Made by a program: the position numbers and the translations under genes
DNA from: Undibacterium parvum
Lineage (GTDB): Bacteria > Pseudomonadota > Gammaproteobacteria > Burkholderiales > Burkholderiaceae_D
NCBI RefSeq assembly: GCF_003955735.1
Contig: NZ_CP034464.1
Location: forward strand, 3,720,001-3,784,000
Direction of reading: 5' to 3'
DNA length: 64,000 nucleotides
Notes under the pieces: model-generated
Told to the model about the DNA's origin: nothing
Seen by the model: the letters and a program-made list of their open reading frames with translations, nothing else
The model's database searches: none
Shown: positions 45,511-55,531 of the stretch, piece by piece
How positions within the stretch are numbered: the first letter of the stretch is position 1
Layout of the letters: each line of letters opens with the position of its first letter

Positions 45511-45529
45511 CGTTTCATTAACTGAAACG
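45511..45529 (-). promoter_or_regulatory. Inverted repeat in the sodB leader
   Basis: CGTTTCA-N5-TGAAACG, a perfect 7-bp inverted repeat, lies 33-51 bp upstream of the sodB start, just after a TACAAT-like -10. It could be an operator or a 5'-UTR hairpin; no Fur-box match was seen. Confidence 0.4.
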
Positions 45530-45617
45530 GTAAAAACAGCATTGTAAGCGTTTGTGCAAATGCTTGCAGCAATCGCTTGATTTTATGGCAGCGCTTGGTT
45601 ACGCCCGAACGACTTCG

Positions 45618-46997
45618 CTAGCTTTGATCGCCCATGATGGCCAACGTGCGCTGGACCGAACTGATGCCCAACTCTGCGTGGTCGATGGCGGTGCGCAGAT
45701 GCAACAGACTATTTGGCTTGATCTCTGCGCTGGAACGTATCAGCTTGCCCTTGTGGTCGCTCAAGATCACGTAGCCACGTTCTAGGGTGCGTTGCGGATT
45801 GAGTAATTCTAATTGTGCTTGCAGGTGCGCGAGGGTGCTCTGCTGCTGCTGTACACGGCGTAGGCTGGCATCCGTGAGTCGGCGTTGTAGTGCTTGCAGG
45901 TGTAAGTTTGCGGTAGCGCTATCGGGGCGCTGTGCGCTTAGGCGTGCGCGCCATTGGCCAAGTACTGTTTGCGCTTGTTGCAAGGGCATATGGCTGGCGT
46001 AGCGTAAGCGTTGCGCGCAGTTTTGTAATTGCAGTCGTTTACTGGCGATCGCGGCCCCAGGGCTGAGCAAGCGACGAGCAGTCCAGTCCAGGGTTTGTGC
46101 TTGTGTCGCTAGGCTTCTTTGCATCGCGCGCTGTAAAGAAATTTGGTTTAGCCTGAGTTCTGCTAAAAAATCGCTGCGTGCGCCAGCGGCAAGCTCGGCT
46201 GCGGCAGTGGGAGTGGCTGCGCGCAGGTCAGCGGCAAAATCGGCGATGGTGAAATCGGTCTCGTGTCCCACTCCACTAATGACTGGCATGCTGCAATGGG
46301 CAATCGTACGTGCCACGATTTCAGCGTTAAATGACCAAAGATCCTCTATGCTGCCGCCGCCACGACAGACCAGCAATACATCACATTCTTCGCGAGCAGA
46401 AGCGGTGGCAATGGCCTGGGCAATTTTTTCAGCAGCGCCTTCGCCCTGTACTGGGCTTGGATACAGTATCACTTGCACGTGGGGTGCGCGCCTCTTAAGG
46501 GCTGCGAGGACGTCGCGTAAGGCCGCCGCTTGTAGACTGGTGACTATGCCTACGCAGCGTACAAATGTTGGAATGGCACGCTTATTCGCGGTATCGAACA
46601 GGCCTTCGCTAGCCAGCTTAGCTTTTAGTTGCAAAAACGCCTCATACAGATTGCCAACTCCGGCACGGCGTATTGCCTCTACATTAATTTGGTAGTCACC
46701 ACGCGGCGCATACAGACTGACTAAAGCTCTTACTTCGACCTTGTCGCCTTCGCGCGGGATGAAGTCGGCGTATTGTGCGCGGCCACGAAACATCACCGCT
46801 TTGACCTGTGCCGCACTGTCTTTTAGGCTGAAGTACCAATGACCTGAGGCGGCGCGGGTGAAATTTGAGATCTCGCCAGAGATCCAGCTCAGCGGGAAAT
46901 TGCGTTCTAGCAATTGCGCCACCGCCTGGTTGAGCGCCGAGACGGTGATGACTGCGTTATTGGCGAGCGGATTTGAGGTGGGTGATTCAGGATTCAT
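45618..46997 (-). CDS. xseA: Exodeoxyribonuclease VII large subunit
   Basis: XseA is the catalytic subunit of ExoVII, which degrades single-stranded DNA to acid-soluble oligonucleotides. The ATG at 46997 is preferred; an upstream GTG at 47024 extends the frame by nine residues. The 459-residue protein has the N-terminal OB-fold ([20 protein letters not shown]), the catalytic core ([22 protein letters not shown], quoted in part; [34 protein letters not shown]) and a long C-terminal helical region. The small subunit gene xseB is not adjacent. It diverges from the DnaA/IHF-type repeat array. Confidence 0.95.
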   Translation of the reverse strand: MNPESPTSNPLANNAVITVSALNQAVAQLLERNFPLSWISGEISNFTRAASGHWYFSLKDSAAQVKAVMFRGRAQYADFIPREGDKVEVRALVSLYAPRGDYQINVEAIRRAGVGNLYEAFLQLKAKLASEGLFDTANKRAIPTFVRCVGIVTSLQAAALRDVLAALKRRAPHVQVILYPSPVQGEGAAEKIAQAIATASAREECDVLLVCRGGGSIEDLWSFNAEIVARTIAHCSMPVISGVGHETDFTIADFAADLRAATPTAAAELAAGARSDFLAELRLNQISLQRAMQRSLATQAQTLDWTARRLLSPGAAIASKRLQLQNCAQRLRYASHMPLQQAQTVLGQWRARLSAQRPDSATANLHLQALQRRLTDASLRRVQQQQSTLAHLQAQLELLNPQRTLERGYVILSDHKGKLIRSSAEIKPNSLLHLRTAIDHAELGISSVQRTLAIMGDQS

Positions 46998-47138
46998 AAG
47001 GGCGGCAGGGTAAAAGCTGTCCACAGTTGCGTGAAATGCTCGCTAGGATGTCATCAAGCCCAGCTGATGTCAAAAAAAACTTGGAAAAATATACTAAGCG
47101 CTTGATTTTTATAGATAAAGTAATTTTGCCTATCCTTT

Positions 47139-48560
47139 GAGCAGTATCATAAAAAGCTTATGTATCAAGGACTTGCCTATTCGTAAGCGCGCTTGTGCAC
47201 AAACTTATCCACAGAAATACGGGAAATAGTCGGATTAAATTTCACGAAAAACTTGGATAAATGCCTGCCTCATTTAGTTGCAGTGGAAGAATCTTTAATA
47301 AAATCAAAGACTTAATTCCCTACGCAAGCTTTGTACACAATCTTGTCCACAAAATATGTGTGGAAATAAGATCTTGAAAATCAAACTATGTATATTCAAA
47401 TAATTTTTCTGTGGATAAATACCTGTTTTTCGGGATTGTTTAATTTTAGAGCAGTTTATAAATAGTGATTTAAATCATGTGCTTATAATTGTTTTTTAGT
47501 TTTTATAGCGGATTTATCCACAGAAAATGTGAAGAACTTTTCCGCTAAAGTCGTAAATCCAGTTATATTATTTATTTAATATTTTTATTTGAAGAAAGTG
47601 CGCTACTGCATGATTCTTGAGCAGGCGACAAATAATGATTAAAATCAATTGCTTAGCTACTAATGTTCGCTTTGTACACAATCTTGTCCACAAAATATGT
47701 GTGGAAATGTACAGGCATAGAGTGCCAGGCCAAGTTTCTTTACGGATATAATTTTTCACGGAAAAAACCTGAGGCTGCTTAAATTCCTAGCAGTCATTAA
47801 ATACTGTTTGAAATCATGCTCTTAGCCTCGTAAATTTCTTTTGCACACAATCTTATCCACAAAATATGTGCAGAAATATGAATAAATTATATTTTTCGAT
47901 TTTCCTGGAATCGAGCGCGATGTCTTGGAACATGTACTTTGAGCCGTGCCTAAATCTAAGGCACTATGAAAATAAAGAATAAAATCAATGGCTTAGTGTT
48001 TGTGCCCATGCTTTTGCACAATCTTGTCCACAAAAAATGTGCAGAATCTGGTGTGCGACTGATGTCAAAGACTTTTTACCGGGAAAACTTTGCGTTTTAG
48101 GTAATTAAAGGCAGTAATTGTAGGCTTGCCTGTTTTCTAAGCGATGATAAAATCAGCTGTTAAATCATGGCTTTATCTTTATTCCCAAGATTGCTGCACA
48201 CACTTATCCACAATAAATGTGAAAAACTTTGCCTCAGTCATGCATGCGTGACTTAAAAGCGACATTTGCTCACTATATTGGCGCAAATCGGGGTGTTGCT
48301 ACATTCTTGAGCAGAGAGTAAATACTTATTGAAATCATCAACTTAGCAATGTGCTCTTGGCTTGTTCACAATTTTGTCCACATAAACTGTGTAAAACCAG
48401 GGCTGAGATTCATCCGCTAGTTGCTGGTACGTTTGCGAATTTTTCCTTTTGTGAGCGTGATTATTTTTGTTGCAGACCATTAATTTATATGTAAATCAAT
48501 CACTTAGCGTGCGTTGCTCTAGATATCCACAGGCTTTCACACAAAATATGTGTAAAACTA
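47139..48560 (+). repeat. Nine-unit array of IHF-like and DnaA-box-like sites, period near 170 bp
   Basis: The 1.6-kb gene-free AT-rich region between xseA and exbB holds nine diverged units. In each, a GAGCAG-like block is followed 24 bp later by a match or one-mismatch match to the IHF consensus WATCAANNNNTTR (starts 47163, 47302, 47473, 47643, 47812, 47983, 48163, 48333, 48494). A DnaA-box nonamer TTATCCACA or TTGTCCACA follows 41 bp after that (starts 47205, 47343, 47514, 47684, 47853, 48024, 48204, 48374; unit 9 degenerate at 48535, with ATATCCACA at 48523). Units 1, 2, 4 and 8 add a second nonamer TTGTNCACA 12 bp before. A TGTG-rich block follows each box. An extra TTATCCACA lies on the minus strand at 47410-47418. 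The unit spacing varies (139-180 bp), but the internal spacing is constant. Function inferred only. Confidence 0.85.
47559..47592. other. Very AT-rich stretch inside the array
   Basis: Some 30 bp (around AGTTATATTATTTATTTAAT and ATTTTTATTTG) between units 3 and 4 are almost free of G and C. In a DnaA-binding locus such a stretch could unwind easily; this is inference. Confidence 0.5.
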
Positions 48561-48699
48561 AGAGTTCTACTTGCACCTAGTTTGACCTGCCTATTAGCAA
48601 GCGTGGAGAAATATTCTGAAATTTCCTCTGCATCTACTTGCTCATAGAGACACACTAAGCTACATTGCGGGGTTGGATTCATACCCTGAGGAGTTTCAT

Positions 48700-49305
48700 T
48701 TGTTTGCCATTATTCAAGCTGCTGGTTGGCCTATTTATCTTTTACTCATTTCCTCGATTATCGCTCTGGCGCTGATTCTGGAGCGCGCGCTGTCCTTGCG
48801 ACGTCAACGCATCTTGCCTAAGACCTTGCTCGATGAGGTGATCCGTGTCTACCACTCTGGCAAGATCAAGCAAGAAGTGATCGATCAATTGGCAAGCAAT
48901 TCGCCTTTGGGCAAAGTCCTTGCAGCGGGTTTGCGCAATGTGAATGCGCCTAGAGAAGTCATGAAGGAGTCGATTGAAGAAGCTGGTCGCGGCGTGGCCC
49001 ATGATCTGGAGCGCTTTTTGACGACTTTGGGAACGATTGCGTCGCTGGCGCCTTTGATGGGCTTGTTCGGTACCGTTGTTGGTATGATAGAGATTTTTGG
49101 ATCCCAAACTTCGGCCGGTGCCAATCCTGCGCAACTGGCGCATGGAATTTCGGTGGCATTGTATAACACCGGTTTTGGTCTGCTAATCGCCATGCCTGCT
49201 TTGATTTTTTACCGTCATTTCCGCGCTCTGGTCGATAGCTTAGTAGTCGATATGGAGCAGCAAGCGGTGAAGTTTGTCGATACTGTTCATAGCGCGAGAA
49301 AATAA
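48700..49305 (+). CDS. exbB: MotA/TolQ/ExbB proton channel family protein
   Basis: ExbB is the inner-membrane proton-channel subunit that with ExbD drives TonB-type or related energy transduction. The TTG at 48700 is chosen as start because a TGAGGAG ribosome binding site lies 6 bp upstream; a TTG at 48673 adds nine residues without one. The 201-residue protein has three membrane helices (about residues 10-30, 105-130, 150-175) and the family core LERFLTTLGTIASLAPLMGL plus GLFGTVVGMIEIF. exbD follows 1 bp after the stop. No tonB is adjacent. Confidence 0.9.
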   Translation: MFAIIQAAGWPIYLLLISSIIALALILERALSLRRQRILPKTLLDEVIRVYHSGKIKQEVIDQLASNSPLGKVLAAGLRNVNAPREVMKESIEEAGRGVAHDLERFLTTLGTIASLAPLMGLFGTVVGMIEIFGSQTSAGANPAQLAHGISVALYNTGFGLLIAMPALIFYRHFRALVDSLVVDMEQQAVKFVDTVHSARK

Positions 49306-49306
49306 G

Positions 49307-49756
49307 ATGAATTTTCGCAAAGGCAAGGGCAGGGAAGACCCCGAGATTAACCTGATTCCTTTTATCGACGTCTTGCTGGTGATTTTGATTTTCCTGATGG
49401 TGACAACGACCTATAGTCGTTTTACTGAATTGCAAATCACGCTGCCGACCGCGGATGCTGAAAAGGCGCAGGATAAACCAAACCAGATCGAGATCGGCAT
49501 CGATGCGCAAGGGCGCTATAAAATCAATAGCCAAGCCGTATCGTTCTTAGATACTGCCACGCTGGCACAAGATCTGAAGCAAGCTGCCAGCGCTATGGAT
49601 ACGGCCAAGGATGGTGCGCAACATGATCCTATCGTCATCATCAATGCCGATAGAGCAGCCACGCATCAGTCGGTGATCGATGTCTTGGAAGCGGCGCGAC
49701 TAGCTGGTTTAGCCAAAGTCACCTTTGCTGCGCAGGCCTCGGCCAAATCTAAGTAA
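49307..49756 (+). CDS. exbD: Biopolymer transport protein ExbD
   Basis: ExbD is the single-helix partner of ExbB with a periplasmic domain; the Asp in its helix carries protons. The ATG at 49307 lies 1 bp after the exbB stop, so the two are coupled. The 149-residue protein has the cytoplasmic start MNFRKGKGREDPEINLIPFI, the key Asp in IPFIDVLLVILIFLM, and a periplasmic part with ADRAATHQSVIDVLEAARLA. It precedes lpxK in the conserved beta-proteobacterial order. Confidence 0.93.
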   Translation: MNFRKGKGREDPEINLIPFIDVLLVILIFLMVTTTYSRFTELQITLPTADAEKAQDKPNQIEIGIDAQGRYKINSQAVSFLDTATLAQDLKQAASAMDTAKDGAQHDPIVIINADRAATHQSVIDVLEAARLAGLAKVTFAAQASAKSK

Positions 49757-49889
49757 TTGACCCTTATAGGGGAGTATCGGTGTTTACTCCCCTATTGCGC
49801 ATATTCTATGTGGGCATTTTAAAATTTTATCTGGTACTGGGTGGGAGTATGTTAACCGGCCCTAGTGCTTTTATGCGGAGTTTATCCCC

Positions 49890-50903
49890 TTGCGTGCGCT
49901 ACTCGAAGCAGCTTTATTACGTGCTTGGTTGCGGCGCGGCGTGCTGGCCTGCTTGTTCTGGCCAGTCTCCAAGCTGTTTCAACTAATCATACAGTTTAGA
50001 CTGGGCTTGATCATGCTCGGCTATACCTCGCAAACGCGCTTAGCGGTGCCGGTGATCATGGTTGGGAATATCTTTATCGGTGGTACCGGCAAGACGCCAT
50101 TGGTGATCTGGCTGGCGCAGCAATTAAAATTGGCTGGCAAACATCCGGGTGTGATTTCGCGCGGTTATGGTGCCAGTGCCGAAACGATCTCGGAAGTGCG
50201 GGCTGATTCCTTGGCCAGCGAGGTCGGCGATGAGCCCTTATTGATAGCGCTGCGTGCGGCTTGCCCAGTGATGGTGGGGCGCGACCGAGTGGCTGCCGGA
50301 CGCGCTTTATTAGCCGCCTATCCAGAGACCGATGTGATTATTTCGGATGACGGTTTGCAGCATTATGCCTTGGTGCGCGATGTCGAAATCCTGATGTTTG
50401 ATCAACGCGGTCTTGGCAATGGCTTTTTATTACCAGCTGGACCCTTGCGCGAGCCAGGCACGCGGCGGCGCGACTTTACTGTTCTCAATGCTCCGCTGGG
50501 GCTGAGCGTGGCGGGAATTGGCGAGCAGGTGCAACGTATGCAACTGATTCCTGATACTTTATTTTGTCTTGCGCTACCCGAGCAAAAAAGCAGTTTGCAG
50601 CAGATGCGCGGCCGCCGGATTACTGCGGCAGCCGGGATAGGTCATCCTGAGCGTTATTTTGCAATGTTGCGCGCTGCGGGTTTGCAGTTCGATCAGCTGG
50701 CGCTGCAGGATCACCATGCGTTTACCAATGAAACTTTTCGTGCGATTGAGGCAGATATCATCCTGATCACTGAAAAGGATGCAGTAAAATGTCGTCAGAT
50801 AGCCGAATTGCGCGACGATGCGCGCATCTGGGTGGTGCCTGTGAGCGCACAACTGGATGCAAAATTTGCGGCGCAAATACTCACTATGATTGCGGAGAAA
50901 TAA
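49890..50903 (+). CDS. lpxK: Tetraacyldisaccharide 4'-kinase
   Basis: LpxK is the inner-membrane kinase that phosphorylates the lipid A disaccharide at 4', the sixth step of the Raetz pathway. It starts with TTG at 49890 ([17 protein letters not shown]), and the 337-residue protein fits the family. The P-loop [14 protein letters not shown] is followed by VISRGYGA and the conserved [11 protein letters not shown] segment. It is in a cluster with kdsB (Kdo activation), so lipopolysaccharide genes are grouped. A stop-start gap of 1 bp to the Trm112-like gene indicates coupling. Confidence 0.94.
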   Translation: MRALLEAALLRAWLRRGVLACLFWPVSKLFQLIIQFRLGLIMLGYTSQTRLAVPVIMVGNIFIGGTGKTPLVIWLAQQLKLAGKHPGVISRGYGASAETISEVRADSLASEVGDEPLLIALRAACPVMVGRDRVAAGRALLAAYPETDVIISDDGLQHYALVRDVEILMFDQRGLGNGFLLPAGPLREPGTRRRDFTVLNAPLGLSVAGIGEQVQRMQLIPDTLFCLALPEQKSSLQQMRGRRITAAAGIGHPERYFAMLRAAGLQFDQLALQDHHAFTNETFRAIEADIILITEKDAVKCRQIAELRDDARIWVVPVSAQLDAKFAAQILTMIAEK

Positions 50904-50904
50904 G

Positions 50905-51087
50905 ATGGACGCACGTTTGCTCGATGTTTTGGTTTGCCCTTTGTGTAAAGGCCCCTTGGTCTACGACAAGGCCGCGCAAGAATTAGTCTGCAATGCAGAT
51001 GCGCTGGCTTTTCCTATCCGAGATGGGATTCCTATCATGTGGAGCGATCAGGCGCGTAGCTTGGCCGCGACTGAACGGGCCAAGTAA
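50905..51087 (+). CDS. Trm112 family protein (YcaR-like)
   Basis: The ATG at 50905, 1 bp after the lpxK stop, starts [20 protein letters not shown]. The 60-residue protein is a Trm112/UPF0434 zinc-ribbon-like domain (CPLC, a later Cys in [20 protein letters not shown]). In eukaryotes Trm112 activates methyltransferases; the bacterial role is unclear. The lpxK-Trm112-kdsB order is widely conserved in proteobacteria. kdsB follows 3 bp later. Confidence 0.93.
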   Translation: MDARLLDVLVCPLCKGPLVYDKAAQELVCNADALAFPIRDGIPIMWSDQARSLAATERAK

Positions 51088-51090
51088 GAC

Positions 51091-51837
51091 ATGGGTTTTA
51101 CTGTCATTATTCCAGCCCGCATGGCCTCTAGCCGCCTGCCGAATAAGCCGCTGGCCGATCTGGGCGGCAAGCCTATGGTAGTGCGCACTGCTGAGCGCGC
51201 CTTATTATCCGGTGCCAGCCAGATTATGGTGGCGACTGACCATCTTGATATTCTCGCGGCCTGTAAAGCGCACGGCATTGCCGCCTGCATGACGCGTGCC
51301 GATCACCCTTCCGGCACCGATAGAATTGCCGAAGTTGCCGCCAACATGGGCTTGGCGGCCGATGCTGTGGTGGTCAATGTGCAGGGCGATGAACCTCTGA
51401 TAGACCCGGATCTGATCCGTGCTACCGCTAATTTGGTGAGTCAGAGTGTGCCTATGGCAACCGCCGCGCATGCTTTAGACGGCGTGCAAGATGTGTTTAA
51501 TCCGAATGTGGTGAAAGTGGTGCTGGATAAGCAGGGGCGTGCCATGTATTTTTCGCGTGCGACTATCCCCTGGGATAGGGATGCTTTTGCCTTGAATCGC
51601 GATGCCTTGCCCGCTGGTTATGCGCCTTTACGCCATATAGGTTTGTATGCCTACCGCAACGATTTCTTGCAAGCCTATCCCTTGCTGGAAATATCGCCAC
51701 TGGAACAGATAGAGGCGCTAGAGCAATTGCGGGTGTTGTGGAATGGACATGCGATCGCTGTACACGTGAGTGCAGCGAGCCCTGCACCTGGTGTGGATAC
51801 GCCGGAAGATTTAGAGCGGGTCAGGCAGTTTTATTGA
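51091..51837 (+). CDS. kdsB: 3-deoxy-manno-octulosonate cytidylyltransferase
   Basis: KdsB activates Kdo as CMP-Kdo for lipopolysaccharide inner-core synthesis. The 248-residue protein has the nucleotidyltransferase N-terminus ([20 protein letters not shown]), the VATDHLDI segment, then [16 protein letters not shown] and [10 protein letters not shown] and the C-terminal [12 protein letters not shown]. It is the fifth gene of the exbB-exbD-lpxK-Trm112-kdsB run and starts 3 bp after the Trm112-like gene. Confidence 0.96.
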   Translation: MGFTVIIPARMASSRLPNKPLADLGGKPMVVRTAERALLSGASQIMVATDHLDILAACKAHGIAACMTRADHPSGTDRIAEVAANMGLAADAVVVNVQGDEPLIDPDLIRATANLVSQSVPMATAAHALDGVQDVFNPNVVKVVLDKQGRAMYFSRATIPWDRDAFALNRDALPAGYAPLRHIGLYAYRNDFLQAYPLLEISPLEQIEALEQLRVLWNGHAIAVHVSAASPAPGVDTPEDLERVRQFY

Positions 51838-52800
<963 letters not shown>

Positions 52801-52805
52801 AAGTA

Positions 52806-52836
52806 AAGCGGACCTGAGTGTCCGCTTTTTTTTGCA
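52806..52836 (+). terminator. Intrinsic terminator after adk
   Basis: The stem AAGCGGAC / GTCCGCTT with a CTGAGT-type loop and a run of eight T, 6 bp beyond the adk stop. Confidence 0.85.
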
Positions 52837-53034
52837 CCAAGAATTGTCAGAACTTCTTTTAGTTGTTATATGAAAAAATGATACGCCAGCCCAGGCTCAG
52901 TTTGCATGCATGCAGACTGCTAGCTAGCAAGGTGGCATAAAAGTGTTGCAGTGTGCAGTTTTTATTGCGTTAGAGCAGTTTGCTTGAGGCAGTGAAGTAT
53001 CGTCGTTGTTTTGCTTTGTCGCTGTGTTTCATAA

Positions 53035-53075
53035 GGCTTGGTCTTGCATTACCCATGCAAGGCCAAGACCAAGCC
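53035..53075 (+). promoter_or_regulatory. Long stable hairpin in the hppA leader
   Basis: A perfect 12-bp stem (GGCTTGGTCTTG at 53035-53046 with its complement at 53064-53075) encloses a 17-nt loop that holds a nested GCAT/ATGC pair. It ends 12 bp before the GGAGGA ribosome binding site of hppA. No T-run follows, so it is not a terminator; it may affect translation or mRNA stability. Confidence 0.65.
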
Positions 53076-53097
53076 CATAACAATTGGAGGAGTCAAC

Positions 53098-55274
53098 ATG
53101 GTAGCTAGTCTTTGGTTCGTCGTCGCATGCGGTGTAATCGCGGTGCTTTACGGTTTAATCTCACGTAGCTGGATCTTGAAGCAAGATGCCGGCAACGCGC
53201 GTATGCAAGAAATTGCCAAAGCGATACAAGAGGGTGCGGCCGCCTATCTTGCCAGGCAGTACCGAACTATTGCCATTGTTGGCACCGTTTTGTTTATTTT
53301 GATCTGGGCCTTGCCTGGCTTGGGTGCTTTACCGGCGATGGGATTTTTAATTGGTGCCGTATTGTCAGGTGCTTGTGGTTTCATAGGCATGAATGTCTCG
53401 GTACGGGCCAACGTCAGAACCGCGCAAGCCGCCACTCAAGGCATGAATCAGGCGCTCGACGTCGCGTTCAAGGGCGGGGCGATTACCGGCATGCTGGTAG
53501 TTGGCCTCGGGTTATTGGGTGTCACGGGCTTCTATTGGGTGCTGATGGCATCTGCGCCGCACGGTCTCGGACATACGGTCACTGAACACGATGTCATCAA
53601 ACCGCTGATAGGCTTGGCGTTTGGCGCATCCCTGATTTCTATCTTCGCTCGTTTGGGGGGGGTATCTTTACCAAAGGTGCTGACGTCGGTGCCGATCTGG
53701 TCGGTAAAGTGGAAGCAGGTATTCCGGAGGACGATCCGCGTAACCCTGCCGTGATTGCCGATAACGTCGGTGACAATGTCGGTGATTGCGCCGGTATGGC
53801 GGCCGATTTATTTGAGACCTATGTCGTGACATTGATCGCGACTATGTTGTTAGGCGCTTTGATGATCACCAAGGCGACCACGGCGGCGATTATGTATCCG
53901 CTGTTGTTGGGTGCGGTCTCGATTCCTGCCTCTATCGTCGGCTGCTCTATGGTGAAACATACTCCCGGTAAAAAAATCATGTCGGCGCTCTATACGGGGC
54001 TCTGGTGGGCGGCTGGCCTTTCTTTGATCGGTTTTGCGGTGGTGACTTGGATGCTGTTGCCTGAAAATATGCGCGTGCCTATGATGGGGTCTGCCATCGT
54101 TGGCATTGTATTGACTGGGCTAATGGTCTACATAACTGAATACTACACCGGTACCGACTTCAAACCGGTACGCCATATCGCCGAGGCATCGACCACTGGC
54201 CATGGCACAAATATTATTGCCGGCTTGGGCGTCTCCATGAAATCAACCGCGTATCCTGTATTGGCGGTGTGCGCTGCGATTTTAGTCTCGTATAAACTGG
54301 GGCAAATGTGCGATGCCGGTTTGTATGGCATCGCAATTGCCGCCACCTCGATGTTGTCTATGGCCGGCATTATTGTTGCACTAGACGCTTACGGACCGAT
54401 TACCGATAACGCAGGCGGTATTGCTGAAATGTCGGGTATGCCAGAATCTGTACGTGCTATTACCGATCCACTCGATGCAGTCGGCAACACCACCAAAGCA
54501 GTGACCAAAGGTTATGCGATAGGTTCGGCCGGTCTGGCCGCCTTGGTTTTGTTCGCAGATTACACGCATGCTTTGTCCTCAGTTGGGCTGCAGGTCTCGT
54601 TCGATTTATCGGATCCTAGAGTGATCGTCGGCTTATTTATCGGTGGTCTGATTCCCTACCTGTTTGGTGCGATGGCGATGGAAGCGGTAGGACGTGCGGC
54701 TGGTGCCGTGGTAGTGGAGGTGCGCCGGCAATTTCGTGAAATCAAGGGCATCATGGATGGTAGCGGTAAGCCGGAATACGATAAAGCGGTGGATATGCTA
54801 ACCGCTTCGGCGATTAAAGAGATGATTTTGCCTTCTCTATTGCCTGTGGTGGTGCCGATTGTGGTTGGCTTAGTACTTGGGCCGGCGGCTTTAGGAGGGA
54901 TGTTAATGGGGACTATCGTCACTGGCTTGTTCGTCGCCATCTCGATGACAACTGGCGGTGGTGCCTGGGATAATGCGAAAAAATATATTGAGGATGGTCA
55001 TTTTGGTGGCAAGGGATCTGAGGCTCACAAGGCAGCGGTGACTGGTGACACCGTCGGTGATCCATACAAGGATACGGCAGGTCCGGCAGTCAATCCTCTG
55101 ATCAAAATTATTAATATCGTGGCATTGTTATTGGTGCCCTTGTTTCCACTGTTGCCTTGGGCCGATGCACCAGCAGTTGCGCCACACGCTGCCGTACAGC
55201 AAGTAGAATCAAGTTCTGCGGCGGTATTTGTTCCCGCTGCGGCCTCATCAGCCGCAACAGCCACATCGAAGTAG
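53098..55274 (+). pseudogene. hppA: K+-independent proton-translocating pyrophosphatase, frameshifted
   Basis: HppA is the large membrane pump that uses pyrophosphate hydrolysis to export protons. Start ATG 53098 is set by GGAGGA. Two frames encode it (to 53754, and from about 53660 to 55274), split at a run of eight G at 53655-53662; a ninth G restores [24 protein letters not shown] sequence leading into the catalytic [21 protein letters not shown] region (about residues 200-220). Restored length is 725 residues, within the family range. GNTTKA (Lys where K+-dependent enzymes have Ala) predicts K+ independence. The C-terminus adds an Ala/Ser-rich tail. A homopolymer indel is the likeliest cause of the break. 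Confidence 0.92.
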
Positions 55275-55286
55275 GCGATTTAATCG

Positions 55287-55320
55287 ATCAAAAAAGGCAG
55301 CTGCGTGCTGCCTTTTTTGA
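55287..55320 (+). terminator. Intrinsic terminator after hppA
   Basis: The stem TCAAAAAAGGCAG / CTGCCTTTTTTGA with an 8-nt loop, 12 bp beyond the hppA stop. Confidence 0.85.
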
Positions 55321-55359
55321 TGTTTGTCGCTAGAAATTGGTTACAATACGCGTTGAGTG

Positions 55360-55407
55360 ACGTTTACGTAAACGTAAAGATAAACGTAAGTTTAAACTTA
55401 AGCGTAA
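55360..55407. promoter_or_regulatory. LiuR-like palindromes upstream of the short-chain dehydrogenase gene
   Basis: ACGTTTACGTAAACGT (55360-55375) is a perfect 16-bp palindrome, followed by more ACGTAA/GCGTAA half-sites and a second palindrome TAAGTTTAAACTTA (55387-55400). The first resembles, from memory, the MerR-family LiuR operator of branched-chain amino acid and fatty-acid degradation genes. The downstream gene encodes a 3-hydroxyacyl-CoA dehydrogenase-type enzyme, which fits. The match is by eye. Confidence 0.6.
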
Positions 55408-55531
55408 GTGTCAATGTTGGGATACTCGTAAATTTGTTGGAGTGCCTTTACAGTAAGGATCAGTTCGAGCTTACATCTTGAGATGCATGCTCGTCACTGG
55501 CGATCAATCTAATCTTGAAAGAGATGGCAAA

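Noticed and set aside
47139..48560. CRISPR array
   Set aside because: The repeated blocks are short and degenerate, inter-block distances (139-180 bp) far exceed CRISPR spacers, and no cas genes are nearby.
47139..48560. Definite chromosomal origin oriC
   Set aside because: DnaA-like boxes are present, but dnaA, dnaN, rpmH or gidA are not adjacent and GC skew was not computed; the claim is kept as a hypothesis only.
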